From Tardiphaga sp. vice304 (GTDB lineage Bacteria; Pseudomonadota; Alphaproteobacteria; Rhizobiales; Xanthobacteraceae), in assembly GCF_007018905.1 (NCBI RefSeq), contig NZ_CP041402.1:372001-436000 (forward strand): a stretch of DNA of 64,000 nt. Reading direction: 5' to 3'. Position numbers and translations under genes: made by a program. Numbering within the stretch: position 1 is the stretch's first letter; the number at the start of each line of letters is the position of its first letter. This document shows, piece after piece, positions 1 to 7,102 of the stretch. The notes under the pieces are model-generated. The model had not been told where the DNA came from. It saw only the letters and a program-made list of their open reading frames with translations, and searched no databases.

Positions 1-99
1 GCGATCGCCATCTTCGCCGTGCTTGCCTATGGACTGTTCTTCATCGCAGCCTTCGCGCTGCCTGAAACCCGCGGACGGATTCTCTATGCCGACGCTTGA
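1..99 (+). CDS. MFS transporter, C-terminal end only (partial)
   Basis: The window opens inside a reading frame that stops at 97-99. Its last 32 residues form a hydrophobic helix followed by LPETRGR, the motif that ends the last helix of many sugar/aromatic-acid MFS permeases. Only the C-terminus is visible, so the substrate cannot be read; the adjacent amidohydrolase makes an aromatic acid or its ring-cleavage product a reasonable guess. The 3' end overlaps the next gene's start by 14 nt, which suggests one operon. Confidence 0.7.
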   Translation, partial: AIAIFAVLAYGLFFIAAFALPETRGRILYADA

Positions 100-982
100 T
101 TCAAACAGCGAGCCACGCGCCTGCCCCGGCCCGCAGCCGGTGCAGCGCACCACGACGCGCTTCATTGTGCCGCCCGGCGCGGTGGACACCCACGCCCACG
201 TCATCGGCCTGCCGCCCGAATATCCCTTTGTCGCAAGCCGCAGCTACACGCCACCGGCGGCTTCGGCCGCCGACTACCTGGCCATGCTCGATGCTACCGC
301 GATGACCTATGGGGTGCTGACGCAGGTCAGCGTGCACGGCACCGATAACCGCCTCCTCGTCGAGACGCTGCAGGCAAACCGCCAACGGCTGCGGGGCATC
401 GCAGTGATCCCGCTGGACTGCCCGGACAACGAGAAGGCCGCGCTGAAGGAGGCCGGTGTCGTCGGTCTGCGTATCAACGTGCTGTATGGCGGCGGTGTCG
501 GCTTTTCCCAGCTCGAGGACTATGCCGCGGTGTGCCGCGAGATGGGCTGGCACCTGCAATTCCTGATCGATGCCGGGGATCTTCCGGCGTTGGCGTCGCG
601 ATTTGCAAAGCTGCCAGTGCCGTTCCTGATCGACCATATGGGGCACTTCCCGACCACCCGTGGCACGGCCGACACCGGCTTTCAGGTTTTGCTGTCGCTG
701 GTCCGCGATGGCGGCTGGGTGCGGCTGTCCGGCGCCTACCGCACCAGTACCGAAGGCGGCCCGCCCTATGGCGACACGATCCCGTTCGCCAGGCTTCTCG
801 CCGAAGCAGCGCCGGAACGGTGCGTCTGGGGCTCCGACTGGCCGCATGTAGCGAACTGGGACGCGATGATGGGCGTCAACGACCTGCTGGACCTGCTGGC
901 GGACTGGGTGCCGGACGACGCACTGCGGCAGCGCGTACTCGTCGACAATCCGCAGCGGCTGTTCGGCTTTCCAGCCGTCTAG
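86..982 (+). CDS. Amidohydrolase family 2 (2-pyrone-4,6-dicarboxylate hydrolase-like)
   Basis: A 298-residue TIM-barrel metal hydrolase. The metal-binding DTHAH motif is at residues 34-38, a central IDHMGH follows, and GSDWPH near residues 249-254 supplies the late catalytic Asp. Overall it resembles LigI-type lactonases that open 2-pyrone-4,6-dicarboxylate in protocatechuate 4,5-cleavage. An upstream in-frame ATG at 23 exists but lies inside the MFS gene; the ATG at 86 gives the normal family N-terminus. The overlap with the permease suggests uptake and hydrolysis of a common compound. The exact substrate is an inference. Its stop overlaps the stop of the convergent GST gene by a few bases. 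Confidence 0.8.
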   Translation: MPTLDSNSEPRACPGPQPVQRTTTRFIVPPGAVDTHAHVIGLPPEYPFVASRSYTPPAASAADYLAMLDATAMTYGVLTQVSVHGTDNRLLVETLQANRQRLRGIAVIPLDCPDNEKAALKEAGVVGLRINVLYGGGVGFSQLEDYAAVCREMGWHLQFLIDAGDLPALASRFAKLPVPFLIDHMGHFPTTRGTADTGFQVLLSLVRDGGWVRLSGAYRTSTEGGPPYGDTIPFARLLAEAAPERCVWGSDWPHVANWDAMMGVNDLLDLLADWVPDDALRQRVLVDNPQRLFGFPAV

Positions 983-1644
983 CCCCCCATCGAATAGGGC
1001 CCGCCCTTCTGCAGCGCGCGCTGATAGGCCGGGCGGGCGTGGATTCGTTCCAGGAAGGCCATCACCTTGGGGTGGCCCTGCTTCAGACCGGCGCGGCCGC
1101 TTGCGGCTTCCAGCGGAAAGCTCATCTGGATGTCGGCGGCGGTGAATTCGGGGCCGGCGAACCATTCGCTCTTGCCCAGCTCGCCTTCCCAGAACGCCAT
1201 GTGATTCTTGAGCTGCGGATCGATCATCGTGTCCTGCACCTTGGCCGAGATCGCGTTGACCAGCGGCCGCATCAACAGCGGCGCGCGCTTCGGCAGCAGG
1301 CCGAAAATCAGCTTCATCAATAGCGGCGGCATCGCCGAACCTTCGGCATAATGCAGCCAGTAGGTGAAGCGCAGCCGCGCCGGCGTGCCCGCCTGTGGGA
1401 TCAGCCGGCCGTTGCCATAGGTCTCGACCAGATATTCGATGATCGCGCCGGATTCGGCGATCGTGTTGCCATTGTCGGTGATGACCGGCGACTTACCGAG
1501 CGGATGGATGGCGCGCAATTCCGGCGGCGCCAGCATGTTGGACTGACGCTGGTAGCGCACGATCTCGTAGGGCACGCCGAGTTCTTCGAGCAGCCACAGC
1601 ACCCGCTGCGAGCGGGAATTATTCAGGTGGTGAAGCGTGATCAT
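979..1644 (-). CDS. Glutathione S-transferase family protein
   Basis: A 221-residue protein with the two-domain GST layout. The N-terminal thioredoxin-like half (about residues 1-80) contains SRSQRVLWLLEEL and the glutathione-contacting ESGAI at 64-68. An all-helical C-terminal domain follows with the conserved AADIQMSFP segment. It probably conjugates or reduces electrophiles in the cytosol; no substrate can be named. It is transcribed away from the DUF2239 gene, with an imperfect inverted repeat in the shared 117-bp upstream gap that could be a common operator. Confidence 0.88.
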   Translation of the reverse strand: MITLHHLNNSRSQRVLWLLEELGVPYEIVRYQRQSNMLAPPELRAIHPLGKSPVITDNGNTIAESGAIIEYLVETYGNGRLIPQAGTPARLRFTYWLHYAEGSAMPPLLMKLIFGLLPKRAPLLMRPLVNAISAKVQDTMIDPQLKNHMAFWEGELGKSEWFAGPEFTAADIQMSFPLEAASGRAGLKQGHPKVMAFLERIHARPAYQRALQKGGPYSMGG

Positions 1645-1680
1645 GAAGGGTCCTTTGAGGGCGAGAACGGCGCTTTGTTT

Positions 1681-1716
1681 TACCCGGGTGTTATTGACGG
1701 GGATATTATCCGGGTT
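1681..1716. promoter_or_regulatory. Imperfect inverted repeat in the GST/DUF2239 divergent gap
   Basis: Two 14-nt arms, 1681-1694 and 1703-1716, both contain CCGGGT and share an ATA..A..CCGGGT pattern in opposite orientation, separated by 8 nt. The position between two divergent starts suits an operator for a dimeric regulator acting on both genes. No regulator gene is adjacent, so this is only a candidate. Confidence 0.35.
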
Positions 1717-1761
1717 TAAATAAAGACCTCAGTTCGCTCCAGTAGACCGCAGGTTATCACC

Positions 1762-2364
1762 ATGAATGCAACGACTTCGAGCCAATTCAGCGCGTTTGCA
1801 GGCGACCGGCTGCTGGCCTCCGGATCCCTCGCGGAAGTGGCGATCGCCGTGAAGATGGCGTCCGGCACCGCGTCCACGGCGCCGGTCCTGATCTTCGACG
1901 ATGCCAGCGGCCGCGCCATCGACCTCGACCTGCGCGGTAGCCACCGCGACATCGTCGCCCGGCTGCCACCGCCGGTGCAGCCGGCGGCGCCGACGGCGCC
2001 GGAGGCGCGCGGGCGCGGCCGGCCGAAGCTCGGCGTGGTGGCGCGCGAGGTGACGCTGCTGCCGCGGCACTGGGACTGGCTCAACGCCCGCCCGGGCGGC
2101 GCCTCGGTCGCGCTGCGAAAACTGGTCGACGATGCCCGCCGCGCCACTGCCGACGCCGACCGGATGCGGGCCGCCCGCGACGCCGCCTATCATTTCATGT
2201 CGGCGATGGCCGGCGACCGGCCGGGCTTCGAGGAGGCCTCACGCGCGCTGTTCGCCGGCAATGTCGCGCGCCTCCAGGATCTGACGGCGGCGTGGCCTAC
2301 TGACATCCGTAGCCATCTCCTGCGCCTGCTTTCGGCAGTTGATCCCGGCGAATCGAACAGCTAG
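1762..2364 (+). CDS. DUF2239 family protein
   Basis: A 200-residue protein of unknown function. It has the DUF2239 hallmarks: an N-terminal segment with LIFDD and DLDLRGS, a proline-rich linker at about residues 69-80, then RGRGRPKLGVVAREVTLLPR followed by HWDWL, and a helical C-terminal half. GRPKLGVVAREV is the family signature and looks like a basic nucleic-acid-contacting segment. I know no biochemical role. It is divergent from the GST and followed after 62 bp by the isomerase/SDR pair. Confidence 0.85.
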   Translation: MNATTSSQFSAFAGDRLLASGSLAEVAIAVKMASGTASTAPVLIFDDASGRAIDLDLRGSHRDIVARLPPPVQPAAPTAPEARGRGRPKLGVVAREVTLLPRHWDWLNARPGGASVALRKLVDDARRATADADRMRAARDAAYHFMSAMAGDRPGFEEASRALFAGNVARLQDLTAAWPTDIRSHLLRLLSAVDPGESNS

Positions 2365-2373
2365 GCTCGCTTG

Positions 2374-2386
2374 GATGACAGTCATC
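2374..2386. promoter_or_regulatory. 13-nt palindrome upstream of the isomerase gene
   Basis: GATGACAGTCATC is a perfect odd-length palindrome (two 6-nt arms, one central base) 41 nt before the next start codon and just after the DUF2239 stop. It could be an operator for the isomerase-SDR unit. No clear -35/-10 pair was recognised around it. Confidence 0.3.
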
Positions 2387-2426
2387 ATATAAGGCGGCAG
2401 ACAAGCCGCCAGTCAGGGAGCCACCC

Positions 2427-3035
2427 ATGCCCTCTCCGCAATTCCTGTTCGACTTTGGCAGTCCCAACGCCTTTCTGGCCCACGGGGCGATCCCGGCGAT
2501 CGAAGCGCGCACCGGCGCGAAGTTCGAGTACGTGCCGGTGCTGCTTGGCGGCATCTTCAAGGCGACCAACAACAAGTCGCCGGCTGAGACGCTCGCCGGA
2601 ATCAAGAACAAGCGGGAATTCCACGCCATCGAGACCGCGCGCTTTCTCAAGCGCTTCAACGTCGCGCCCTATGTGTGGAATCCGTCCTTTCCTGTGAACA
2701 CGCTCAACCTGATGCGCGCGGCGATCGCCGCGCAGCTCGAAGGCGTGTTCGAGAAATATGTGGAGGCGACGTTCCACCACATGTGGCGCGAGCCGAAGAA
2801 GATGGACGATCCGGAGATCGCCGCCGCCGCGCTGCACGCGTCAGGACTCGACGCCGCAAAACTGTTTGCCCGCGCGCAGGAGCCGGAGGTGAAGGCAAAG
2901 CTGGTCGCCAACACGCAGGACGCGGTCGAACGCGGCGCGTTCGGCTCGCCGACTTTCTTCGTCGGCAACGAGATGTATTACGGCAAGGAGCAGTTGCGCG
3001 ACATCGAGGATCTGTTCGCGGGCGCCGGCAAATGA
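2427..3035 (+). CDS. 2-hydroxychromene-2-carboxylate isomerase family (GST-kappa/DsbA fold)
   Basis: A 202-residue protein of the DsbA-like kappa-GST superfamily. The N-terminus reads FDFGSPNAFLA, with the family's catalytic Ser at position 12; a helical insert (about 60-150) and GAFGSPTFFVGNEMYYGK near the C-terminus carry the conserved cis-Pro region. Known members isomerise 2-hydroxychromene-2-carboxylate in naphthalene degradation, but many homologues sit outside such pathways, so the substrate is open. A GCCACCC stretch lies before the ATG. Its stop codon overlaps the SDR start (ATGA), so the two are translationally coupled. Confidence 0.85.
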   Translation: MPSPQFLFDFGSPNAFLAHGAIPAIEARTGAKFEYVPVLLGGIFKATNNKSPAETLAGIKNKREFHAIETARFLKRFNVAPYVWNPSFPVNTLNLMRAAIAAQLEGVFEKYVEATFHHMWREPKKMDDPEIAAAALHASGLDAAKLFARAQEPEVKAKLVANTQDAVERGAFGSPTFFVGNEMYYGKEQLRDIEDLFAGAGK

Positions 3036-3775
3036 CCGCGCCGAAGCGTAACGCCACCGTCGCCGTGATCGGCGCCGGCGATTTCATCGGCGCGGCGATC
3101 GCCAAGAAATTCGCCACCGAGGGCTTCACGGTGTTCGCCGGCCGCCGCAATGGCGACAAGCTCGCACCGCTGGTCGCAGAGATTGAGGCGGCGGGCGGCC
3201 GGATCGTCGCGCGGTCGCTCGATGCGCGCAAGGAAGACGAGGTCGCGGCGTTTCTGGACGACGCCGACGCGCATGCGCCGCTGGAGGTCTGCATCTTCAA
3301 TGTCGGCGCCAACGTCAACTTCCCGATCCTGGAAACCACCGAGCGGGTGTTCCGGAAGGTTTGGGAGATGGCGTGCTATTCCGGCTTTCTCGCGGGGCGC
3401 GAGGCCGCGAGGCTGATGTTGGCGCGCGGACAAGGCCACATCTTCTTCACCGGTGCCACCGCCAGCCTGCGCGGCGGCGCGGGCTTCGCCGCCTTTGCTT
3501 CCGCCAAGTTCGGGTTACGCGCGCTGGCCCAATCGATGGCCCGCGAACTCGGCCCACAGAACATCCATGTCGCGCATCTGGTGATCGATTCCGGCGTCGA
3601 TACCGCTTGGGTGCGCGAGCGCCGCGAACAGCTCTGGGGCAAGGAAGCGCTCGACAATCCCGACCTCTTGATGCCGCCTTCATCGGTCGCCGAATCCTAT
3701 TGGCAGCTTTATCAGCAGCCGCGCAGCGCCTGGACGTTCGAGATGGAGATCCGGCCGTTCGGGGAAAAGTGGTGA
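3032..3775 (+). CDS. SDR-family oxidoreductase with Phe at the catalytic Tyr position
   Basis: A 247-residue short-chain dehydrogenase/reductase. The cofactor glycine motif GAGDFIG is at 14-20, a VGAN element near 91-94 replaces the usual NNAG, and Ser145 fits the catalytic Ser. The expected YxxxK reads FASAK: Phe155 with Lys159. Loss of the Tyr hydroxyl argues against ordinary SDR catalysis, although some SDR subfamilies carry this change. The frame is open further upstream, but the ATG at 3032 overlaps the preceding stop and gives the standard N-terminus. Confidence 0.85.
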   Translation: MTAPKRNATVAVIGAGDFIGAAIAKKFATEGFTVFAGRRNGDKLAPLVAEIEAAGGRIVARSLDARKEDEVAAFLDDADAHAPLEVCIFNVGANVNFPILETTERVFRKVWEMACYSGFLAGREAARLMLARGQGHIFFTGATASLRGGAGFAAFASAKFGLRALAQSMARELGPQNIHVAHLVIDSGVDTAWVRERREQLWGKEALDNPDLLMPPSSVAESYWQLYQQPRSAWTFEMEIRPFGEKW

Positions 3776-3794
3776 TTCGCTAAACGCTCTCCGC

Positions 3795-3910
3795 CGTCAT
3801 TGCGAGGTCAGGGAAAGCCAAGTGGCTTTCCCCTTAGCGAAGCGACGAAGCAATCCAGCTCTTGCAGAGCGTGCGACTTTCTGGATTGCTTCGCTACGCT
3901 CGCAATGACA
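3795..3910. repeat. Family A palindromic repeat, copy 1, with a nested hairpin
   Basis: Inverted-repeat element whose ends read GTCATTGCGAGG and CGCAATGACA, with internal GAAGCAATCCAG and CTGGATTGCTTC. Copies 2 and 3 are at 40274-40366 and 42398-42490. This copy carries an extra segment between the left end and the GCGAAGCGACGAAGC core: 3811-3832 is a perfect 9-bp hairpin with arm GGGAAAGCC. Confidence 0.85.
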
Positions 3911-3953
3911 GCTTCACGGTCAAAGCAAACAACTGACAATCAAGGACATTCCC

Positions 3954-4874
3954 ATGCGTATCCTCGTGGTCGGCGCCGGCGCCATCGGCGGCTATTTCGG
4001 CGGCAGGCTTCTGGCGGGCGGCAATGACATCACGTTTCTGGTGCGGCCGAAGCGCGCCGCCGAACTGGCGAGCGCCGGCCTCGTCATCAAGAGCCCGCAT
4101 GGCGACGTGACGCTGGCCAATCCGCCGACCGTTCTGGCCGACCGGCTTAGCGACACCTTCGACGTCGTGCTGCTGAGCTGCAAGGCCTTCGATCTCGATG
4201 ACGCCATCGCCTCGTTCGCGCCGGCGGTCGGGCCGGACACCGCGATCATTCCGATGCTGAATGGCATGCGGCATCTCGATGTGCTGGAGCAGCGCTTCGG
4301 CGCAGCCAACGTGATGGGCGGCCAGTGCCAGATCGCGGCGACGCTGAACGCGCAGCGCGAAGTGGTGCAACTCGCGCCGATGCAGTCGCTCAGCTTTGGT
4401 GAGCGCGACGGCGCGATGTCCGACCGGGTGAACAAGCTCGCCGCGATCATGGCCACCGGCAATTTCGACGGCAGACCGAGCGCGACGATCCTGCACGACA
4501 TGTGGGAAAAATGGGTTTTTCTCGCAACGATCGCCGGCGCTACCAGTTTGATGCGCGCTTCGGTCGGCGATATCGTCGGCGCGCCCGGCGGGCGCGACTT
4601 CATCCTCGGTGTCCGCGACGAATGCGCCTCGGTGGCCTCGGCCAATGGCTACGCGCCGCGCGCGGCATTCCTGGAGCGCACCGAAGGCACGCTGACGGCG
4701 GAAGGCTCCAAGCTAACAGCGTCGATGTTCCGCGACATTCTCAATGGCGCGCCGATCGAGGCCGACCAGATCATCGGTGATCTGATCGCCCGCGCCGACG
4801 CCGCCAAAATGCCGGTGCCGAAGCTGCGGGTGACCTATACGCATCTCAGGGCCTATGAGGCGTCGAGGGGATAA
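3954..4874 (+). CDS. Ketopantoate reductase family protein (PanE/ApbA-like)
   Basis: A 306-residue protein. The N-terminal Rossmann fold has GAGAIGG at 7-13, a central MLNGM motif follows, and the C-terminal helical domain includes the conserved EKW (about 185-187) and PIEADQI. Family members reduce 2-dehydropantoate to pantoate with NADPH in coenzyme A synthesis, but many paralogues act on other 2-oxo acids. No pantothenate genes are adjacent, so the biosynthetic role is uncertain. Family A repeat precedes it; the convergent 43-bp gap to the cytochrome gene holds a small C/G-rich hairpin. Confidence 0.82.
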   Translation: MRILVVGAGAIGGYFGGRLLAGGNDITFLVRPKRAAELASAGLVIKSPHGDVTLANPPTVLADRLSDTFDVVLLSCKAFDLDDAIASFAPAVGPDTAIIPMLNGMRHLDVLEQRFGAANVMGGQCQIAATLNAQREVVQLAPMQSLSFGERDGAMSDRVNKLAAIMATGNFDGRPSATILHDMWEKWVFLATIAGATSLMRASVGDIVGAPGGRDFILGVRDECASVASANGYAPRAAFLERTEGTLTAEGSKLTASMFRDILNGAPIEADQIIGDLIARADAAKMPVPKLRVTYTHLRAYEASRG

Positions 4875-4882
4875 CTTCTTCG

Positions 4883-4910
4883 CCCTCCCCTTCTGAGGGA
4901 GAGGGTAAGA
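4883..4910. terminator. Hairpin in the convergent gap after the PanE-like gene
   Basis: CCCTCCCC and GAGGGAGAGGG can pair around a TTCT loop in the 43-bp space between convergent genes. There is no clear T-tract. It resembles one end of the family E repeats. It may act as a bidirectional transcription barrier. Confidence 0.35.
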
Positions 4911-4917
4911 ATGCCCC

Positions 4918-5517
4918 TCACAGCTGCGCGAGATAATGCGCCAGCGCTTCGATCTCTTCATCGCTGAGCGGATAGGCGGCATCGGCCATCGCCGCCCGGC
5001 CGCCGCCGGAGCGGACACCCGACTTGAAGTCGTGCAGCGCCTTGGCGAGATATTCCTCGCGCTGTCCGGCAAGCCGGGCCACGCCTTTAATGCCAGCATA
5101 GTCGTCGCCGTGGCACAGGCCGCAGCGGCGGCCGGCGGCGGCCTGCGCGCCCTTGGCGGACAGGTCGGGATTGTCGTCGGGCTTTTTCGCCGCGGGTGGC
5201 AGGGAGGCGAACCAGGCGGCGAGGTTGCGGATGTCCTCATTGCCCAATTGCTCGACGATCGGCTGCATCTGTTCGTTCTTGCGCGTGCCGCTGCGGAAAT
5301 ACACCAGCTGCCACTGGATGAAGGCGTCGAGCTGGCTAGCGAGCGAGGGAATGTTCGGGATTTGAGACTGCCCGTTGTCACCGTGGCACGCCGTGCAAAG
5401 TTGAGCCTTCTCCTGGCCCGCGACGAGATCGGCAGCGATCAGGGGTTGGCCGAAAAACGCACCGACGAGAAGGGTCAGTCCGAAACGAGGCGCGCGGTGC
5501 ATTGACGGCATTCCCAT
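4918..5517 (-). CDS. Dihaem cytochrome c (c4-like), periplasmic
   Basis: A 199-residue protein with an N-terminal signal segment (hydrophobic about 13-29, then AAD) and two c-type haem sites, CTACH at 41-45 and CGLCH at 132-136. Each heads a roughly 90-residue domain, the layout of c4-type electron carriers. It lies downstream of, and in the same direction as, the sorbosone-dehydrogenase-like gene, so it may accept electrons from that quinoprotein or from another periplasmic oxidase. A family B repeat fills most of the gap between them. Confidence 0.88.
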   Translation of the reverse strand: MGMPSMHRAPRFGLTLLVGAFFGQPLIAADLVAGQEKAQLCTACHGDNGQSQIPNIPSLASQLDAFIQWQLVYFRSGTRKNEQMQPIVEQLGNEDIRNLAAWFASLPPAAKKPDDNPDLSAKGAQAAAGRRCGLCHGDDYAGIKGVARLAGQREEYLAKALHDFKSGVRSGGGRAAMADAAYPLSDEEIEALAHYLAQL

Positions 5518-5525
5518 TTTGTTGC

Positions 5526-5651
5526 TGTCGTTCCGGGCAGGCGCAGCGCCAGCTGCGACTGAACCCGGAACACCGACATGCTTTCGGGGTCCTCAGCCGC
5601 TCCAAAAGGAGCGGCTGAGGTTTGCTTGCGGCTCACGCCCCGAAACGACGG
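5526..5651. repeat. Family B repeat, copy 1, with a perfect internal hairpin
   Basis: The ends read TGTCGTTCCGGG and GCCCCGAAACGACGG, the mark of family B (other copies at 23535, 43926, 49481, 53437 and 60699). Inside, 5591-5620 is a perfect 13-bp stem with arm CCTCAGCCGCTCC and loop AAAA. It lies between the dehydrogenase and cytochrome genes. Confidence 0.85.
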
Positions 5652-5658
5652 CCGGCCG

Positions 5659-6915
5659 TCACTTCGCGTAGCTGATCCGGTAGATCGCACCGGCCCAGTC
5701 ATCCGCCACCAGCAATGATCCGTCCTTGGCGATCACGATGTCGGCGGGACGGCCGAGATAGCCCTGGTCGCCTTCGAGCCAGCCTGACGCAAAAATCTCC
5801 TGCTTGGCGTTCTTGCCATCGGGGTCGGCGATCACCCGCTTGATGCGCGCGCCCTGATATTTGCGACGATTCCAAGAGCCATGTTCGGCGATGAAGATGT
5901 TGTTCTTGTACTCGGCAGGAAACTGGCTGCCGGTGTAGAACTTCATCCCCAGCGGGGCCACATGCGCGCCGAGGTTCAGCACCGGCGGCGTGAACTCCGA
6001 GCACTTGTGACCCATGGCGAATTTCGGATCTTCCATATCGCCCTGATGGCAATGCGGATATCCAAAATGCTCGCCAAGCCTAGAGATCATGTTGAGCTTG
6101 TCGCTCGGCATGTCGTCGCTGATCCAGTCGCGGGCGTTTTCAGTGAACCAGTATTTGCCGGTGCGCGGATCGACGTCGCCGCCGACGCTGTTGCGGACGC
6201 CGAGGGCCACGATCTCGGCATTGCCGGTCTTGGGATCGACGCGGCGGATCTGCGACAGCGAAGTCGGCGGGATGCCGATGTTGAAGGGCGGGCCGAACGG
6301 CACGTAGAACCAGCCATCTTTGTCCGGCGCGAGATACTTCCACCCATGCGCTACATAAGACGGCATGTCGTCATAGACCACCTTGCCGTCGCCGAGCTTA
6401 TCGAGATTGGCCTCGGCATTGTCATATTTGATCAGCCGGTTGATATCGATGACGTAGAGCGCGCCGTCCTGGAACGCGACGCCGGTCGGCATCTTCAGGC
6501 CCTTGACCACGGTCTTGACCTGCCGCTTGCCCCCGCTCTCGGTGATCGCATAGATGTTGCCGAGGTCGAACGAACCGACGAACAGCGTACCCTTGTCGCC
6601 CCAGGCCATTTGCCGAGCGGCCAGCACGCCGGAGGCATAGACCTCGATCTTGAAGCCATCCGGCAGCTTGATCTTCTTCATCGTCGCCGCCAGTTCGGCA
6701 TCGGAGATGCCGGTCGGCGGGCCGGACGGCGGCGCCAGACCTTTCTGGGCCTCGGTCTCGTCGCCGAGAAACCAGTCCGGCGGCGGGTTGGTCCAGAACT
6801 CCTTGGTATCGGACTTGTAGCTCTTGAGTTTTTCCTGAGCGCTGGCCTGACCGATCCCGGCGAATGCAAGGACGGCGGCACATGCGAGCACGGATCGACG
6901 GAACATCGATGTCAT
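5659..6915 (-). CDS. L-sorbosone dehydrogenase-like PQQ/soluble glucose dehydrogenase family protein
   Basis: A 418-residue exported protein. The signal peptide is clear: MTSMFRR, then a hydrophobic stretch ending GQASAQ. The rest is a beta-propeller of the sorbosone/soluble glucose dehydrogenase superfamily, with LPDGFKIEVYASG, a propeller MPTGVAF strand and a late AEHGSWNRRKYQGARI segment. I chose the ATG at 6915 because AGGGAG lies 7 nt upstream and the signal peptide begins there; the frame stays open to a TTG at 7056. Sugar aldehyde oxidation in the periplasm is the family role. The downstream dihaem cytochrome is a plausible electron partner. Confidence 0.82.
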   Translation of the reverse strand: MTSMFRRSVLACAAVLAFAGIGQASAQEKLKSYKSDTKEFWTNPPPDWFLGDETEAQKGLAPPSGPPTGISDAELAATMKKIKLPDGFKIEVYASGVLAARQMAWGDKGTLFVGSFDLGNIYAITESGGKRQVKTVVKGLKMPTGVAFQDGALYVIDINRLIKYDNAEANLDKLGDGKVVYDDMPSYVAHGWKYLAPDKDGWFYVPFGPPFNIGIPPTSLSQIRRVDPKTGNAEIVALGVRNSVGGDVDPRTGKYWFTENARDWISDDMPSDKLNMISRLGEHFGYPHCHQGDMEDPKFAMGHKCSEFTPPVLNLGAHVAPLGMKFYTGSQFPAEYKNNIFIAEHGSWNRRKYQGARIKRVIADPDGKNAKQEIFASGWLEGDQGYLGRPADIVIAKDGSLLVADDWAGAIYRISYAK

Positions 6916-7102
6916 CGTGTCACTCCCTGGGCAGCACGTTTTGGCTGCAATGTCTCGTTGGACGCTGAAACGCGCCTGCCGTTTTTCTCGGTCAGGCGGC
7001 GCAATGCTACCACAAGAAAAGAGAGCGCCAAGCATGACGAGCGGTATGCACTGCAAAGTGATGCATTGCGTCGTGTTGCAATGCGGCGCTCCGGATTGCC
7101 GC

